Shown here piece by piece: positions 20,469-28,827 of a stretch of DNA of 64,000 nt; position 1 is the stretch's first letter, and each line of letters begins with the position of its first letter. The notes below the pieces were generated by a model. It saw only the letters and a list, made by a program, of their open reading frames with translations, did no database searches and was not told the DNA's origin. The position numbers were made by a program, and so were the translations under genes. This stretch comes from Bradyrhizobium sp. NDS-1 (GTDB taxonomy: Bacteria; Pseudomonadota; Alphaproteobacteria; Rhizobiales; Xanthobacteraceae), in the NCBI RefSeq assembly GCF_032918005.1, contig NZ_CP136628.1, positions 186,001-250,000 on the forward strand. The letters are read 5' to 3'.

Positions 20469-21068
20469 TCAGGCTCGCCGCTGCGGCATCTTAACGACCT
20501 CGGCCAGGATGTGCGCGATTTGCGCGCGCACAGGCTCGAGTCCGTGCGACGTATCCACCACGAAATCGGCGCGCTTGCGCTTCTCGGCGTCCGGCGTCTG
20601 CTTGGCGATGATCGCGTCGAGCTTCGCTTCGTCCATGGTGCCGCGCGCCAGCACCCGCTCACGCTGGAGTTCCGGCGAGGTCGAGACCACGACCACGGCA
20701 TCGACCCGCTTCTCGCCGCCGGTCTCGAACAGCAACGGGATATCGAGAACCACGACCGGCGCCTTGGCCGCTTCCGCCTCGGCGAAGAACTTTTGCCGGG
20801 AGGCGCCGAGCATAGGATGAACGATCTGCTCGAGCTGCTTGATGGCGGCGGGATCGTGCACCACGCGCGCCGACAGTTTGGGCCGGTCGACCTTGCCGTT
20901 CACTGTGGTACCGGGAAAGGCGGCCTCGATCGCGGGGGCGGCTTCACCCTCATAGAGCTGATGCACGGCGGCGTCGGCATCGTAGACGGGCACACCGGCC
21001 TCCGCGAACAGTTTCGCGGTGGTGGATTTTCCCATCCCGATCGAGCCGGTCAGTCCCAGGATGCGCAT
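20469..21068 (-). CDS. coaE: dephospho-CoA kinase
   Basis: Last step of CoA synthesis: ATP-dependent 3'-phosphorylation of dephospho-CoA. The P-loop [13 protein letters not shown] is at residues 5-17; [12 protein letters not shown] and [20 protein letters not shown] are the family motifs for substrate and lid regions. It has 199 residues, normal for the family. With coaA at 7 kb the window carries the first and last enzymes of the pathway. It lies 23 bp downstream of maf; no aroE lies between them. Confidence 0.96.
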   Translation of the reverse strand: MRILGLTGSIGMGKSTTAKLFAEAGVPVYDADAAVHQLYEGEAAPAIEAAFPGTTVNGKVDRPKLSARVVHDPAAIKQLEQIVHPMLGASRQKFFAEAEAAKAPVVVLDIPLLFETGGEKRVDAVVVVSTSPELQRERVLARGTMDEAKLDAIIAKQTPDAEKRKRADFVVDTSHGLEPVRAQIAHILAEVVKMPQRRA

Positions 21069-21091
21069 CAGCCTACAGCCATATCCGTCAT

Positions 21092-21700
21092 TTACACCGC
21101 AACTAGCCGCTCGCTGCGCAGGAACGCAAGCAGCCGCAGCAAAGGCAGGCCGAGAATGGTGAAATGATCGCCTTCGATGCGCTCGAACAGATGGATGCCC
21201 AGCCCTTCAAGCTGATAGGCGCCGACGCTGGTCATGACGGCGTCGCCGGCGGCATCCAGATAGGCTGCAAGCTCGTCCTCGGTCATCTCGCGCATGGTCA
21301 TGCGGGCGATCGAGACGTCTTCGAACACGATCTTGCCGTCATGCGCCACGGCCACCGCGGAATTCAGCTCGTGGCTGTTGCCGGCGAGATCGCGCAATTG
21401 CGCCAAGGCCTGCGGACGCCCCACGGGCTTGTTGAAGAGACGGTCGCCAAGAGCCAAGGTCTGATCGGCACCGATCACGTAGCTCCCGGGATGATCGGCG
21501 CAGACCGCCTTGGCCTTTTCGCGCGCCAGCAGCAGAGCGATCTCTCGCGGACTCGACAGCGCTGAAGCGGCTTGAACACCGCGTTCATCGATATCAGCGG
21601 TGATGGCCTTGAACTCCAGCCCGGCATTGGCGAGCAGCATTTTTCGCGCGCTGCTCTGCGAGGCCAGGATCAACGGAGATTTGCCGAGCCACAGACCCAT
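21092..21700 (-). CDS. maf: Maf family nucleotide pyrophosphatase
   Basis: Maf-type house-cleaning NTP pyrophosphatase, formerly called septum formation inhibitor. Typical N-terminal motif [19 protein letters not shown] (residues ~10-28), then DERGVQ, the metal-binding [16 protein letters not shown] and [21 protein letters not shown]. The residue pattern SSARKMLL resembles the YceF-like (m7GTP) subgroup rather than the dTTP/UTP YhdE subgroup, but this cannot be settled by eye. The start lies 8 bp after the ppsR stop. Confidence 0.93.
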   Translation of the reverse strand: MGLWLGKSPLILASQSSARKMLLANAGLEFKAITADIDERGVQAASALSSPREIALLLAREKAKAVCADHPGSYVIGADQTLALGDRLFNKPVGRPQALAQLRDLAGNSHELNSAVAVAHDGKIVFEDVSIARMTMREMTEDELAAYLDAAGDAVMTSVGAYQLEGLGIHLFERIEGDHFTILGLPLLRLLAFLRSERLVAV

Positions 21701-21708
21701 CGCGAAGA

Positions 21709-22548
21709 CTATCCGGAAGGCCGGTTGCGCTGGCGATCACTGTAGAGCTTCATGATCGCCGCCGCTGTTTCCTCTATCGAGCGACGCGTGACGTCGAGCA
21801 GCGGCCAATCATGCTTGGCGCTGAGCTTGCGCGCAAAAGCCACCTCCTCGGTGACCGACTGCCTGTCGGTATAGGTGTCGTTGCCGGAGTCTGAGCCCAT
21901 GGAGAGCAGGCGGTTCTGGCGGATCTGGATCAGGCGTTCCGGTGTCGCATGCAGGCTGACCACCAGCGGCCGGGTCAGCGTCTCCAATTGCGAAGGCACC
22001 GGAATGCCGGGAACCAGCGGCACGTTGGCGGTGCGGATGCCGCGATTGGCGAGATAGATCGACGTCGGCGTCTTCGAGGTGCGGGACACGCCGACCAGGA
22101 CGACGTCGGCATCGTCGAGGCCTTCGACGTGCTGGCCGTCGTCGTGGATCATCGTGTAGTTCAGCGCGTCGATACGCTTGAAATATTCCGCGTTGAGAAC
22201 GTGCTGAGCGCCGACGCGGCCTGTGGTCGCAGCCCCGAGATAGGCTTCGAACAGCTGCATCACCGGGCCGATGATCGACAGGCTCGGAACGTTGATCCCC
22301 TTGCACTTGTCCTCGAGCCTGGAGACCAGATCCTTCTCGAGCAACGTGAACAGCACGATCCCCGGCGCTTCCTCGATCTCGTCGAGCACCCGATCGAGCT
22401 GCTTCTGGCTGCGCACCAGCGGATAGACATGCTCGACCGGCGTCACGTTGGCGTACTGGGCCGCGACCGCGCGCGCCACCGTGATCAGCGTCTCACCGGT
22501 GGAGTCGGAGACGAGGTGCAGATGGAAATAATTGTTCGAGGTTGGCAC
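21709..22548 (-). CDS. ppsR: bifunctional PEP synthase/PPDK regulatory kinase-phosphorylase (DUF299)
   Basis: ADP-dependent Ser/Thr kinase and Pi-dependent phosphorylase that switches phosphoenolpyruvate synthase or pyruvate,phosphate dikinase off and on. The 279-residue protein begins with [13 protein letters not shown] and has the family P-loop [16 protein letters not shown] near residue 150, then [10 protein letters not shown]. The start is GTG 22548. It is the first gene of the minus-strand run, facing away from the candidate origin region. Which target enzyme it regulates is not visible here. Confidence 0.93.
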   Translation of the reverse strand: MPTSNNYFHLHLVSDSTGETLITVARAVAAQYANVTPVEHVYPLVRSQKQLDRVLDEIEEAPGIVLFTLLEKDLVSRLEDKCKGINVPSLSIIGPVMQLFEAYLGAATTGRVGAQHVLNAEYFKRIDALNYTMIHDDGQHVEGLDDADVVLVGVSRTSKTPTSIYLANRGIRTANVPLVPGIPVPSQLETLTRPLVVSLHATPERLIQIRQNRLLSMGSDSGNDTYTDRQSVTEEVAFARKLSAKHDWPLLDVTRRSIEETAAAIMKLYSDRQRNRPSG

Positions 22549-22851
22549 AAAAACTCTTTGTATGAAGGCGGTGTGGTTTGTGGATTTCTGTGGAGCTTAA
22601 CCCCTCGGAAAGGGATGTGCGACACCAGGGTCGGGACAAGTGCCAATTTTCTTCACACCGCTGCCCGTCTGAACAAGTTCGCCGGCCTGTCGGCACGGAA
22701 ACGGGATTGCGCGGACAACCCCCTTGATAAGCTGCCGACAGAAAGGCGCAAGCCTTTGAAGCTAACGGACTTATCGAAGAGCGCCAGGAGCGGTCTGGGA
22801 TATGTTGATGGATGTGAACAAGCGCGCGTGAACCCGCGGACGGAATTGCAT

Positions 22852-22901
22852 GAGTCCAATCCACGGTCACATAGACTCAAACCTTAAGAATCTAAGATTC
22901 T
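22852..22901. promoter_or_regulatory. cluster of four GANTC (CcrM) methylation sites
   Basis: GAGTC 22852, GACTC 22874, GAATC 22888 and GATTC 22896, each a different variant of the CcrM target. The last two form a perfect inverted repeat AGAATCT-A-AGATTCT (22887-22901). Chance spacing of GANTC in DNA of this GC content would be about one per 300 bp. Confidence 0.8.
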
Positions 22902-22948
22902 AGATTTGAGGAAGGCGCTTCGGACGGATATGTGTGCACGGTGAGACC

Positions 22949-22963
22949 TTAACGAGTTCTTAC
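22949..22963 (+). promoter_or_regulatory. near-consensus CtrA binding site
   Basis: TTAA-CGAGTTC-TTAC, seven of eight conserved bases of TTAA-N7-TTAA, about 45 bp before the hemJ start. In Caulobacter CtrA sites in the origin repress replication and the adjacent hemE promoter, so this placement is suggestive. Confidence 0.5.
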
Positions 22964-23006
22964 TATCCCCAGTTCCTTTCGCTGGGCAGAAACCCGGGCC
23001 GCGAAA

Positions 23007-23441
23007 ATGTTCGAAGACGTCTATCTCTGGATCAAGGCGCTGCATGTGATCGCGGTCATCGCCTGGATGGCCGGCATGCTCTATCTGCCGCGACTGTTCG
23101 TCTATCATTCCGAGGCCGAGATCGGCTCGAAGCAGTCGGAAACGTTCAAGGTGATGGAGCGCCGGCTGCTCAAGGCGATCATCAACCCGGCTATGACGAT
23201 CACCTGGCTTGCCGGTCTCTATCTCGCCTGGTCCGGCCACTGGTTCTCGTTCGGCTGGCTGCACGTAAAACTTGCACTGGTCCTGGCGATGTCGGCGGTC
23301 CACGGCTTTTTTTCCCGCTGGCTGAAGGATTTTGCCGCCGACCGGCGTCCGCGATCTCAGAAATTCTATCGTATTATCAATGAGGTGCCGACCGTCCTGA
23401 TGATTTTGATCGTCATCATGGTGATCGTGAAGCCGTTCTAG
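23007..23441 (+). CDS. hemJ: protoporphyrinogen oxidase HemJ (UPF0093)
   Basis: Inner-membrane protoporphyrinogen IX oxidase used for haem synthesis by most alphaproteobacteria. The 144 residues form four membrane helices. Hallmarks: WIKALHVIAVIAWMAGMLYLPRLFVYH with the conserved His, then GWLHVKLALVLAMSAVHGFF with the second conserved His, and the C-terminal YRIINEVPTVLMILIVIMVIVKPF-like end (given by its ends). It is the first plus-strand gene after the candidate origin. Its promoter region carries the CtrA-like and GANTC sites. Confidence 0.93.
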   Translation: MFEDVYLWIKALHVIAVIAWMAGMLYLPRLFVYHSEAEIGSKQSETFKVMERRLLKAIINPAMTITWLAGLYLAWSGHWFSFGWLHVKLALVLAMSAVHGFFSRWLKDFAADRRPRSQKFYRIINEVPTVLMILIVIMVIVKPF

Positions 23442-23580
23442 GCAAGGCGCCTGACGATTAGCTCAGCGCTTCGGCTTGCGGAGCAGGAAGCGATTTTCTA
23501 TATTGGCGATATCCCACCCAACGCAGGCGGATGTGGTTGTGTCTGAGCTTTCCAGAGGCCGGACACCGCATCAGGTTTGA

Positions 23581-23689
23581 AGCCTCACCGGCACTTAACC
23601 TTGCCAGACCTGCGGACCTTACCTTCTCACGTCCGCATTTCAGAGCCTCCTCGCACCCCCTCCCAAGGTTACCCCACAGGACCACCCCA
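23581..23689 (+). promoter_or_regulatory. C-rich, G-poor leader before rho (candidate rut / autoregulation)
   Basis: In this ~110-bp stretch I count about 50 C and about 17 G, against a roughly balanced background. C>G bubbles of this kind load Rho. E. coli rho is autoregulated by Rho-dependent termination in its leader. The full hemJ-rho gap is 248 bp. Confidence 0.45.
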
Positions 23690-24955
23690 ATGCGGGAAAT
23701 TAAACTCGAAGACCTCAAGTCCAAAACCCCGGCCGAGCTCGTCTCGTTTGCGGAGGAGAATGGGGTCGAGAACGCCAGCACCATGCGCAAGCAGGAGCTG
23801 CTGTTTGCCATCCTCAAGCAGCTCGCTCTCGCCGAGACCGACATTGTCGGCCAGGGCGTCGTCGAAGTGCTCTCCGACGGCTTCGGCTTCCTCCGCTCGC
23901 CCGATGCGAATTATCTGCCCGGCCCGGACGATATCTACGTTTCGCCGTCGCAGATCCGCCGTTTCGGCCTGCGCACGGGCGACACCATCGAAGGCCATAT
24001 CCGCAGCCCGAAAGAAGGCGAGCGCTATTTCGCGCTGCTGAAGGTCAACACGCTCAACTTCGAGGATCCGGAAAAGGCCAAGCACAAGGTCAATTTCGAC
24101 AACCTCACGCCGCTGTTTCCGAATCAGCGTTTCCGCATGGAAATCGACGATCCGACGCGGAAAGACCTGTCTGCACGCGTGATCGACATCGTCGCTCCCA
24201 TCGGCAAGGGCCAGCGCGCATTGATCGTGGCGCCGCCGCGCACGGGTAAGACCGTGCTGATGCAGAACATCGCGCACTCGATCACGCACAATCATCCCGA
24301 GTGCTATCTGATCGTGCTTCTGATCGACGAGCGTCCGGAAGAAGTTACGGACATGCAGCGTTCGGTGAAGGGCGAGGTCGTGTCGTCGACCTTCGACGAG
24401 CCGGCGGTGCGTCACGTCCAGGTCGCCGAGATGGTGATCGAAAAAGCCAAGCGTCTGGTCGAACATGGCCGCGATGTCGTGATCCTGCTCGATTCGATCA
24501 CCCGTCTCGGCCGCGCCTACAACACGGTCGTGCCGTCATCCGGCAAGGTGCTGACCGGCGGTGTCGACGCCAACGCGCTGCAGCGCCCGAAGCGCTTCTT
24601 CGGTGCCGCCCGCAATATCGAGGAGGGCGGCTCGCTGACCATCATCGCGACCGCGCTGGTCGATACCGGCAGCCGCATGGACGAAGTCATCTTCGAAGAG
24701 TTCAAGGGCACCGGTAACTCGGAACTGATCCTGGACCGCAAGGTCTCGGACAAGCGCACCTTCCCGGCGATCGACATCTCGCGCTCGGGCACCCGCAAGG
24801 AAGAGCTCATCACCGATCCGCAGGTGCTCAAGAAGATGTACGTGCTCCGCCGCATCCTCAATCCGATGGGGACGATGGACGCGATCGACTTCCTGCTCGA
24901 CAAGCTGCGATCGACCAAGAGCAATTCCGAGTTCTTCGACTCCATGAATACCTGA
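23690..24955 (+). CDS. rho: transcription termination factor Rho
   Basis: Hexameric RNA-dependent ATPase/translocase that ends transcription. The 421-residue protein begins [17 protein letters not shown] (Rho N-terminal domain), has the RNA-binding cold-shock fold ([27 protein letters not shown]), Walker [11 protein letters not shown] near residue 181, Q-loop and Walker B ([16 protein letters not shown]), and R-loop [14 protein letters not shown] 23690 has AGGA upstream and fits all homologues; the frame stays open upstream to 23531 but those codons do not look like Rho. A strong intrinsic terminator follows. Confidence 0.97.
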   Translation: MREIKLEDLKSKTPAELVSFAEENGVENASTMRKQELLFAILKQLALAETDIVGQGVVEVLSDGFGFLRSPDANYLPGPDDIYVSPSQIRRFGLRTGDTIEGHIRSPKEGERYFALLKVNTLNFEDPEKAKHKVNFDNLTPLFPNQRFRMEIDDPTRKDLSARVIDIVAPIGKGQRALIVAPPRTGKTVLMQNIAHSITHNHPECYLIVLLIDERPEEVTDMQRSVKGEVVSSTFDEPAVRHVQVAEMVIEKAKRLVEHGRDVVILLDSITRLGRAYNTVVPSSGKVLTGGVDANALQRPKRFFGAARNIEEGGSLTIIATALVDTGSRMDEVIFEEFKGTGNSELILDRKVSDKRTFPAIDISRSGTRKEELITDPQVLKKMYVLRRILNPMGTMDAIDFLLDKLRSTKSNSEFFDSMNT

Positions 24956-24986
24956 GTGCACTGCAACACAGATCGCACAGGTTCAG

Positions 24987-25010
24987 AGGGCGCCTTCGGG
25001 CGCCCTTTTC
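24987..25010 (+). terminator. intrinsic terminator of rho
   Basis: Stem AGGGCGCC / GGCGCCCT around a TTCG tetraloop, followed by TTTTC, 32 bp after the rho stop codon. Confidence 0.85.
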
Positions 25011-25276
25011 ATTGTGCGGCTTTGTTGCAGCGAACGTGCAGCATGGAAGCCGCCTCAATGCCGGAGCGACCTCTTAATTAAGCTGTTGATTTATCATATA
25101 ATAATTCAAAGTCGCGCTGTCCCTTCCGGTCCGCGCTAGATAAAAGCGCAGCAAAATCTTGGAGTTATATTGCGGTGCAACATGGTTGTTTGCTGCAGCA
25201 AACAGCGCAGCAAGCTGTGCCCTCTTTTCATTCGGACGGACATTTGCCTTTTCGCCGGCAGCCGGACAAATAGGCC
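25011..25276. promoter_or_regulatory. rho-mnmE intergenic region with AT-rich stretch and 18-bp palindrome
   Basis: 266 bp without a convincing gene. 25074-25115 is unusually AT-rich for this genome (TTAATTAA, then TTTATCATATAATAATTC) and probably includes the mnmE promoter. A perfect 18-bp palindrome, TGTTTGCTG/CAGCAAACA, lies at 25187-25204, about 70 bp before the mnmE start; it could be an operator, but I know no factor for it. Confidence 0.5.
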
Positions 25277-26614
25277 ATGCATCCGCGAGACCAGACCATC
25301 TTTGCATTGTCGTCCGGCCGGGCGCCGAGCGCCATCGCCGTGGTCCGCGTGTCGGGATCGCAGGCCGGCCAGGTGCTGACGACCCTGGCTGGCAAGCTGC
25401 CGGCGCCGCGGCAGGTTGCTCGGCGGCTGCTCCGCGACCAAGCGGGCCGGCCGATCGACGAAGCGGTCGTGCTCTGGTTTCCGGGGCCGGCCAGTGCGAC
25501 CGGCGAGGACGTCGCCGAATTCCACGTCCATGGCGGACGCGCGGTGCTGGCGGCGCTCGTCTCCTCGATTTCTGTTATTCAGAATACGCGGGCGGCCGAG
25601 CCGGGTGAATTCACGCGACGGGCGTTCGAGAACGGCAAGCTCGATCTGACCGAGGCCGAGGGCCTCGACGATCTCATTCACGCCGACACCGACCGGCAGC
25701 GGCGCCAGGCGCTGCGGCAATTGCAGGGCCTGCTCGGGGATCGCGCACGCGACTGGCGCGATCGGATCATCGAGGCCTCCGCGCTGATCGAGGCCGGAAT
25801 CGATTTCTCCGATGAGGGTGACGTGCCGGCAGAGCTGATGGCGCCGGCGGTGAAAGCGATCAAGGCTCTTCACGACGAAATCGCAGAAGTGCTTGCGGCA
25901 CAGGGACATTCTGAACGCCTGCGTGACGGTATCGTGGTTGCCATCGCAGGCCATCCGAACGTCGGCAAGTCGACGCTGATGAATCAGCTCGCGCGTCGCG
26001 AGGTTGCGATCGTCTCGCCGCATGCCGGCACCACGCGTGACGTGATCGAGGTGCAGCTTGATCTCGACGGCTACCCCGTCACGGTCATCGATACCGCTGG
26101 CATCCGCGAGACCGACGATCCCGTCGAGCAGGAGGGCGTGCGCCGGGCGCGGGCCCGGGCTGGGAGCGCCGACCTCGTGTTGTGGCTGGTGGAGGGTGGA
26201 CAGGCCGCCGATCTGACGTCCAGCGCTGCGAGCGATCTGTCCGGTGGCACGGTCTGGGTCGTGCGCAACAAGATCGATCTTGGTGAGGTCGGGGCGGTGG
26301 AGCCGCAGGGGGAGTTCGGGATCTCGGCGAGCCGGGGCGACGGCATTCCAGATCTGGTCGATGCCCTGGTGAAATTTGCCGCGGAGTTCTTCGGAACCGG
26401 TGAGGGTGCGTTGGTAACCCGGACCCGCCAGCGGGATCTCCTGCGCCAAGCGTCTGACAGCTTGCGACGGAGCCTGGAGCTTGTAGAAGAGGGCGAGGAG
26501 CTTGCGGCCGAAGAGCTGCGTGCCGCCGCTTATGCCCTCGGTCGGTTACTGGGACGGGTGGACGTCGAGGACGTCCTGGGAGCCATTTTCCAGAAGTTCT
26601 GCATTGGGAAGTAG
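25277..26614 (+). CDS. mnmE: tRNA-modification GTPase MnmE
   Basis: With MnmG it adds the cmnm5/nm5 group at wobble U34 of tRNAs. The 445-residue protein has an N-terminal folate-binding domain ([21 protein letters not shown]), a helical domain split by the inserted G domain: G1 GHPNVGKST (~225), G2 TTRD, G3 DTAG, G4 NKID. The C-terminal motif FCIGK carries the catalytic Cys. ATG 25277 begins [15 protein letters not shown] perfect 12-bp-arm hairpin starts at its stop codon. Confidence 0.97.
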   Translation: MHPRDQTIFALSSGRAPSAIAVVRVSGSQAGQVLTTLAGKLPAPRQVARRLLRDQAGRPIDEAVVLWFPGPASATGEDVAEFHVHGGRAVLAALVSSISVIQNTRAAEPGEFTRRAFENGKLDLTEAEGLDDLIHADTDRQRRQALRQLQGLLGDRARDWRDRIIEASALIEAGIDFSDEGDVPAELMAPAVKAIKALHDEIAEVLAAQGHSERLRDGIVVAIAGHPNVGKSTLMNQLARREVAIVSPHAGTTRDVIEVQLDLDGYPVTVIDTAGIRETDDPVEQEGVRRARARAGSADLVLWLVEGGQAADLTSSAASDLSGGTVWVVRNKIDLGEVGAVEPQGEFGISASRGDGIPDLVDALVKFAAEFFGTGEGALVTRTRQRDLLRQASDSLRRSLELVEEGEELAAEELRAAAYALGRLLGRVDVEDVLGAIFQKFCIGK

Positions 26615-26643
26615 CTCTAGTTCTTCATTGTAGAACTAGAGCT
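26613..26643 (+). terminator. hairpin at the mnmE stop codon
   Basis: Perfect 12-bp arms AGCTCTAGTTCT and AGAACTAGAGCT around a 7-nt loop, followed by TTGTT. The stem begins within the TAG stop. Likely terminator or mRNA 3' boundary. Confidence 0.6.
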
Positions 26644-26658
26644 TGTTCCATTGCTTGC

Positions 26659-26672
26659 GTTTCACGTGAAAC
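26659..26672. other. parS: parS site 1
   Basis: Perfect palindrome GTTTCACGTGAAAC, the 14-bp core of the ParB-binding consensus TGTTTCACGTGAAACA. In the mnmE-mnmG gap. Confidence 0.92.
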
Positions 26673-26704
26673 CGCGGAGCGCTTGGTTGGCAACAAGTTC
26701 CGGG

Positions 26705-26720
26705 TATTTCACGTGAAACA
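26705..26720. other. parS: parS site 2
   Basis: TATTTCACGTGAAACA, one mismatch (A for G at position 2) to the 16-bp parS consensus. In the mnmE-mnmG gap. Confidence 0.88.
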
Positions 26721-26741
26721 GGATGGACCCGAGAGCCCTTC

Positions 26742-26755
26742 GTTTCACGTGAAAC
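26742..26755. other. parS: parS site 3
   Basis: Perfect 14-bp core GTTTCACGTGAAAC, third copy in the mnmE-mnmG gap; 37 bp from site 2 centre to centre. Confidence 0.92.
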
Positions 26756-26857
26756 GCCGCCGATCAGCGGTCCAAAACCGCAAACGAATCAACGCCTCTT
26801 GTACTGTGCAGGGGTTGTTTTTGCGAAAATCACATTCGGGCGCCGCAAGAGCAGCCT

Positions 26858-26873
26858 CGTTTCACGTGAAACA
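26858..26873. other. parS: parS site 4
   Basis: CGTTTCACGTGAAACA: perfect core with the 3' consensus A, about 57 bp before the mnmG start codon, so ParB binding could affect the mnmG promoter. Confidence 0.92.
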
Positions 26874-26929
26874 TCTGCCGCCTGAGTTTCTACTTCCGGC
26901 TTTCACGCCTCTGAGTTAGAAGTCCGGTT

Positions 26930-28810
26930 ATGCGACCAGAGCGAGACAGCTTCGACGTCATTGTGATTGGCGGCGGCCACGCCGGCTGTGAAGCCGCGGC
27001 TGCCTCTGCCCGGATGGGTGCAACGACCGCTCTGGTGACGCATCGTTTTTCGACGGTCGGCGCGATGTCCTGCAATCCCGCCATCGGCGGTCTCGGCAAG
27101 GGACATCTGGTTCGCGAAGTCGATGCGCTCGATGGTCTGATGGGACGCGTGGGCGATGCCGGCGGCATCCAGTTTCGCGTGCTCAATCGCCGCAAAGGTC
27201 CGGCGGTCCGTGGTCCCCGGGCGCAGGCCGACCGAAAACTCTATGCCGCTGCGATGCAGGCAGCGATCCTGGCGACTGAAGGTTTGTCCGTTATCGAAGG
27301 TGAGGCCGACGAGCTGATCGTGGCCGAGGGCCGGGTGACGGGTCTTCGCCTGGCGGACGGCCGGGAGCTTCGGGCAGGAGCTGTGGTCGTCACCACCGGC
27401 ACCTTCCTCCGCGGTCTCATTCATCTCGGCGAGAAGAATTGGCCCGCCGGCCGTGTCGGTGAGGCTCCCGCGACCGGTCTGTCCGCTTCCTTCGAGCGTG
27501 CCGGCTTCACCCTTGGGCGGCTCAAGACCGGCACTCCGCCGCGTCTGGACGGCACCACGATCGACTGGTCCACGGTCGAGATGCAGCCCGGAGACGAGCC
27601 GCCGGAGCCATTCTCGGTGATGACCGAGCGGATCACGACCCCGCAGATCCAGTGCGGTATCACCCGGACCACAGCCGCCACGCACGAGGTGATCCGGGCG
27701 AATGTTCATCGCTCTCCGATGTACTCCGGTCAGATCAAGAGCTCCGGCCCGCGCTATTGCCCGTCGATCGAGGACAAGATCGTCCGCTTTGGCGACCGCG
27801 ACGGCCATCAGATCTTCCTGGAGCCGGAAGGCCTCGACGACAGCACAGTCTATCCCAACGGGATCTCAACCTCGCTCCCCGAGGAGGTCCAGCTCGCGAT
27901 CCTCGCCAGCATTCCTGGCCTGGAGCGGGTGAAGATGGTCCGTCCGGGCTATGCCATCGAGTACGACCACATCGATCCCCGCGAGCTCGACCCAACCTTG
28001 CAGACCAAGCGCATGCGGGGTCTGTTCCTGGCCGGGCAGATCAACGGCACCACCGGATACGAAGAGGCCGCCGGGCAGGGCATCGTGGCCGGCCTGAACG
28101 CTGCGCTCTCCGCGAGCAGCGCCGCGCTGGCGGTTTTCGATCGGGCCGACGGCTATCTCGGCGTGATGATCGACGACCTCGTCACCCGCGGGATTAGCGA
28201 GCCCTATCGGATGTTCACATCGCGAGCCGAGTACCGGCTAACGCTGAGAGCCGACAATGCCGATCAGCGCCTCACCGAGAAGGGGATTGCGCTCGGCTGC
28301 GTCGGCAATGCCAGGACCCGGCATCATCGCACCAAGATGGATGCGTTGAACGCGGCCAGGGCGCTGTCGAAGTCACTGACGATTACCCCGAACGAGGCAA
28401 CCAAGCATGGCCTGTCGCTGAATCGGGACGGCCAGCGCCGGTCGGCCTTCGAGCTGATGGCCTATCCGGAGATCGGCTGGAGCCAGGTCCGTGCGATCTG
28501 GCCGGAGCTTTCCGCGATTGAGCCCGTCATCGCGACCCACCTCGAAATCGACGCCAAGTACGATGTCTACCTCGAGCGCCAGAGCGCCGACGTCGAGGCC
28601 TTTCGGCGCGACGAGGGAATGGTGCTGTCAGAAGTCGATTACAGCCTTGTCCCCGGTCTCTCCAACGAGGTCCGCGCCAAGCTGGAGAAGGCACGGCCGT
28701 TCACCGTCGGGCAGGCTGGCCGGATCGACGGCATGACGCCCGCCGCGCTCGGCATCCTCGCGGCCTATCTCCGCCGCGAGGCGCGGAAGACCTCCAAGGC
28801 AATCGCATAG
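26930..28810 (+). CDS. mnmG: tRNA uridine-5-carboxymethylaminomethyl modification enzyme MnmG (GidA)
   Basis: FAD-dependent partner of MnmE in wobble-uridine modification. The 626-residue length is standard. FAD-binding motif [19 protein letters not shown] is at residues 12-30, followed by [19 protein letters not shown] with the conserved Cys; [14 protein letters not shown] ([16 protein letters not shown]) and [21 protein letters not shown] are also present. C-terminal helical domain with [11 protein letters not shown]. It is 315 bp from mnmE because the parS cluster lies between, and is followed after 9 bp by rsmG. Confidence 0.97.
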   Translation: MRPERDSFDVIVIGGGHAGCEAAAASARMGATTALVTHRFSTVGAMSCNPAIGGLGKGHLVREVDALDGLMGRVGDAGGIQFRVLNRRKGPAVRGPRAQADRKLYAAAMQAAILATEGLSVIEGEADELIVAEGRVTGLRLADGRELRAGAVVVTTGTFLRGLIHLGEKNWPAGRVGEAPATGLSASFERAGFTLGRLKTGTPPRLDGTTIDWSTVEMQPGDEPPEPFSVMTERITTPQIQCGITRTTAATHEVIRANVHRSPMYSGQIKSSGPRYCPSIEDKIVRFGDRDGHQIFLEPEGLDDSTVYPNGISTSLPEEVQLAILASIPGLERVKMVRPGYAIEYDHIDPRELDPTLQTKRMRGLFLAGQINGTTGYEEAAGQGIVAGLNAALSASSAALAVFDRADGYLGVMIDDLVTRGISEPYRMFTSRAEYRLTLRADNADQRLTEKGIALGCVGNARTRHHRTKMDALNAARALSKSLTITPNEATKHGLSLNRDGQRRSAFELMAYPEIGWSQVRAIWPELSAIEPVIATHLEIDAKYDVYLERQSADVEAFRRDEGMVLSEVDYSLVPGLSNEVRAKLEKARPFTVGQAGRIDGMTPAALGILAAYLRREARKTSKAIA

Positions 28811-28812
28811 GC

Positions 28813-28827
28813 GTTTCACGTGAAACA
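28813..28827. other. parS: parS site 5, overlapping the rsmG start codon
   Basis: Perfect core GTTTCACGTGAAAC (28813-28826) plus the consensus A, placed 3 bp after the mnmG stop. The GTG inside CACGTGAAAC is the apparent rsmG start. Confidence 0.9.

Larger units (their letters stand above)
22549..23006. other. candidate chromosomal replication origin (oriC)
   Basis: 458-bp non-coding gap between divergent ppsR and hemJ, where gene orientation flips from minus to plus. It contains three TGTGG repeats (22572, 22579, 22589; the middle one, TGTGGATTT, matches the DnaA box TGTGGATAA at 7 of 9), four GANTC sites at 22852, 22874, 22888 and 22896, a locally AT-rich stretch (22870-22910), and a TTAA-N7-TTAC CtrA-like site at 22949-22963. 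In Caulobacter and several Rhizobiales the origin lies beside hemE and close to rho and parAB. hemE itself is absent. No perfect DnaA box was found, so this is an inference from synteny plus motifs. Confidence 0.55.

Noticed and set aside
23531..23689. N-terminal extension of Rho in frame to 23531
   Set aside because: Rho starts at MREIKLEDL; the extra codons lie in the C-rich leader and look non-coding.
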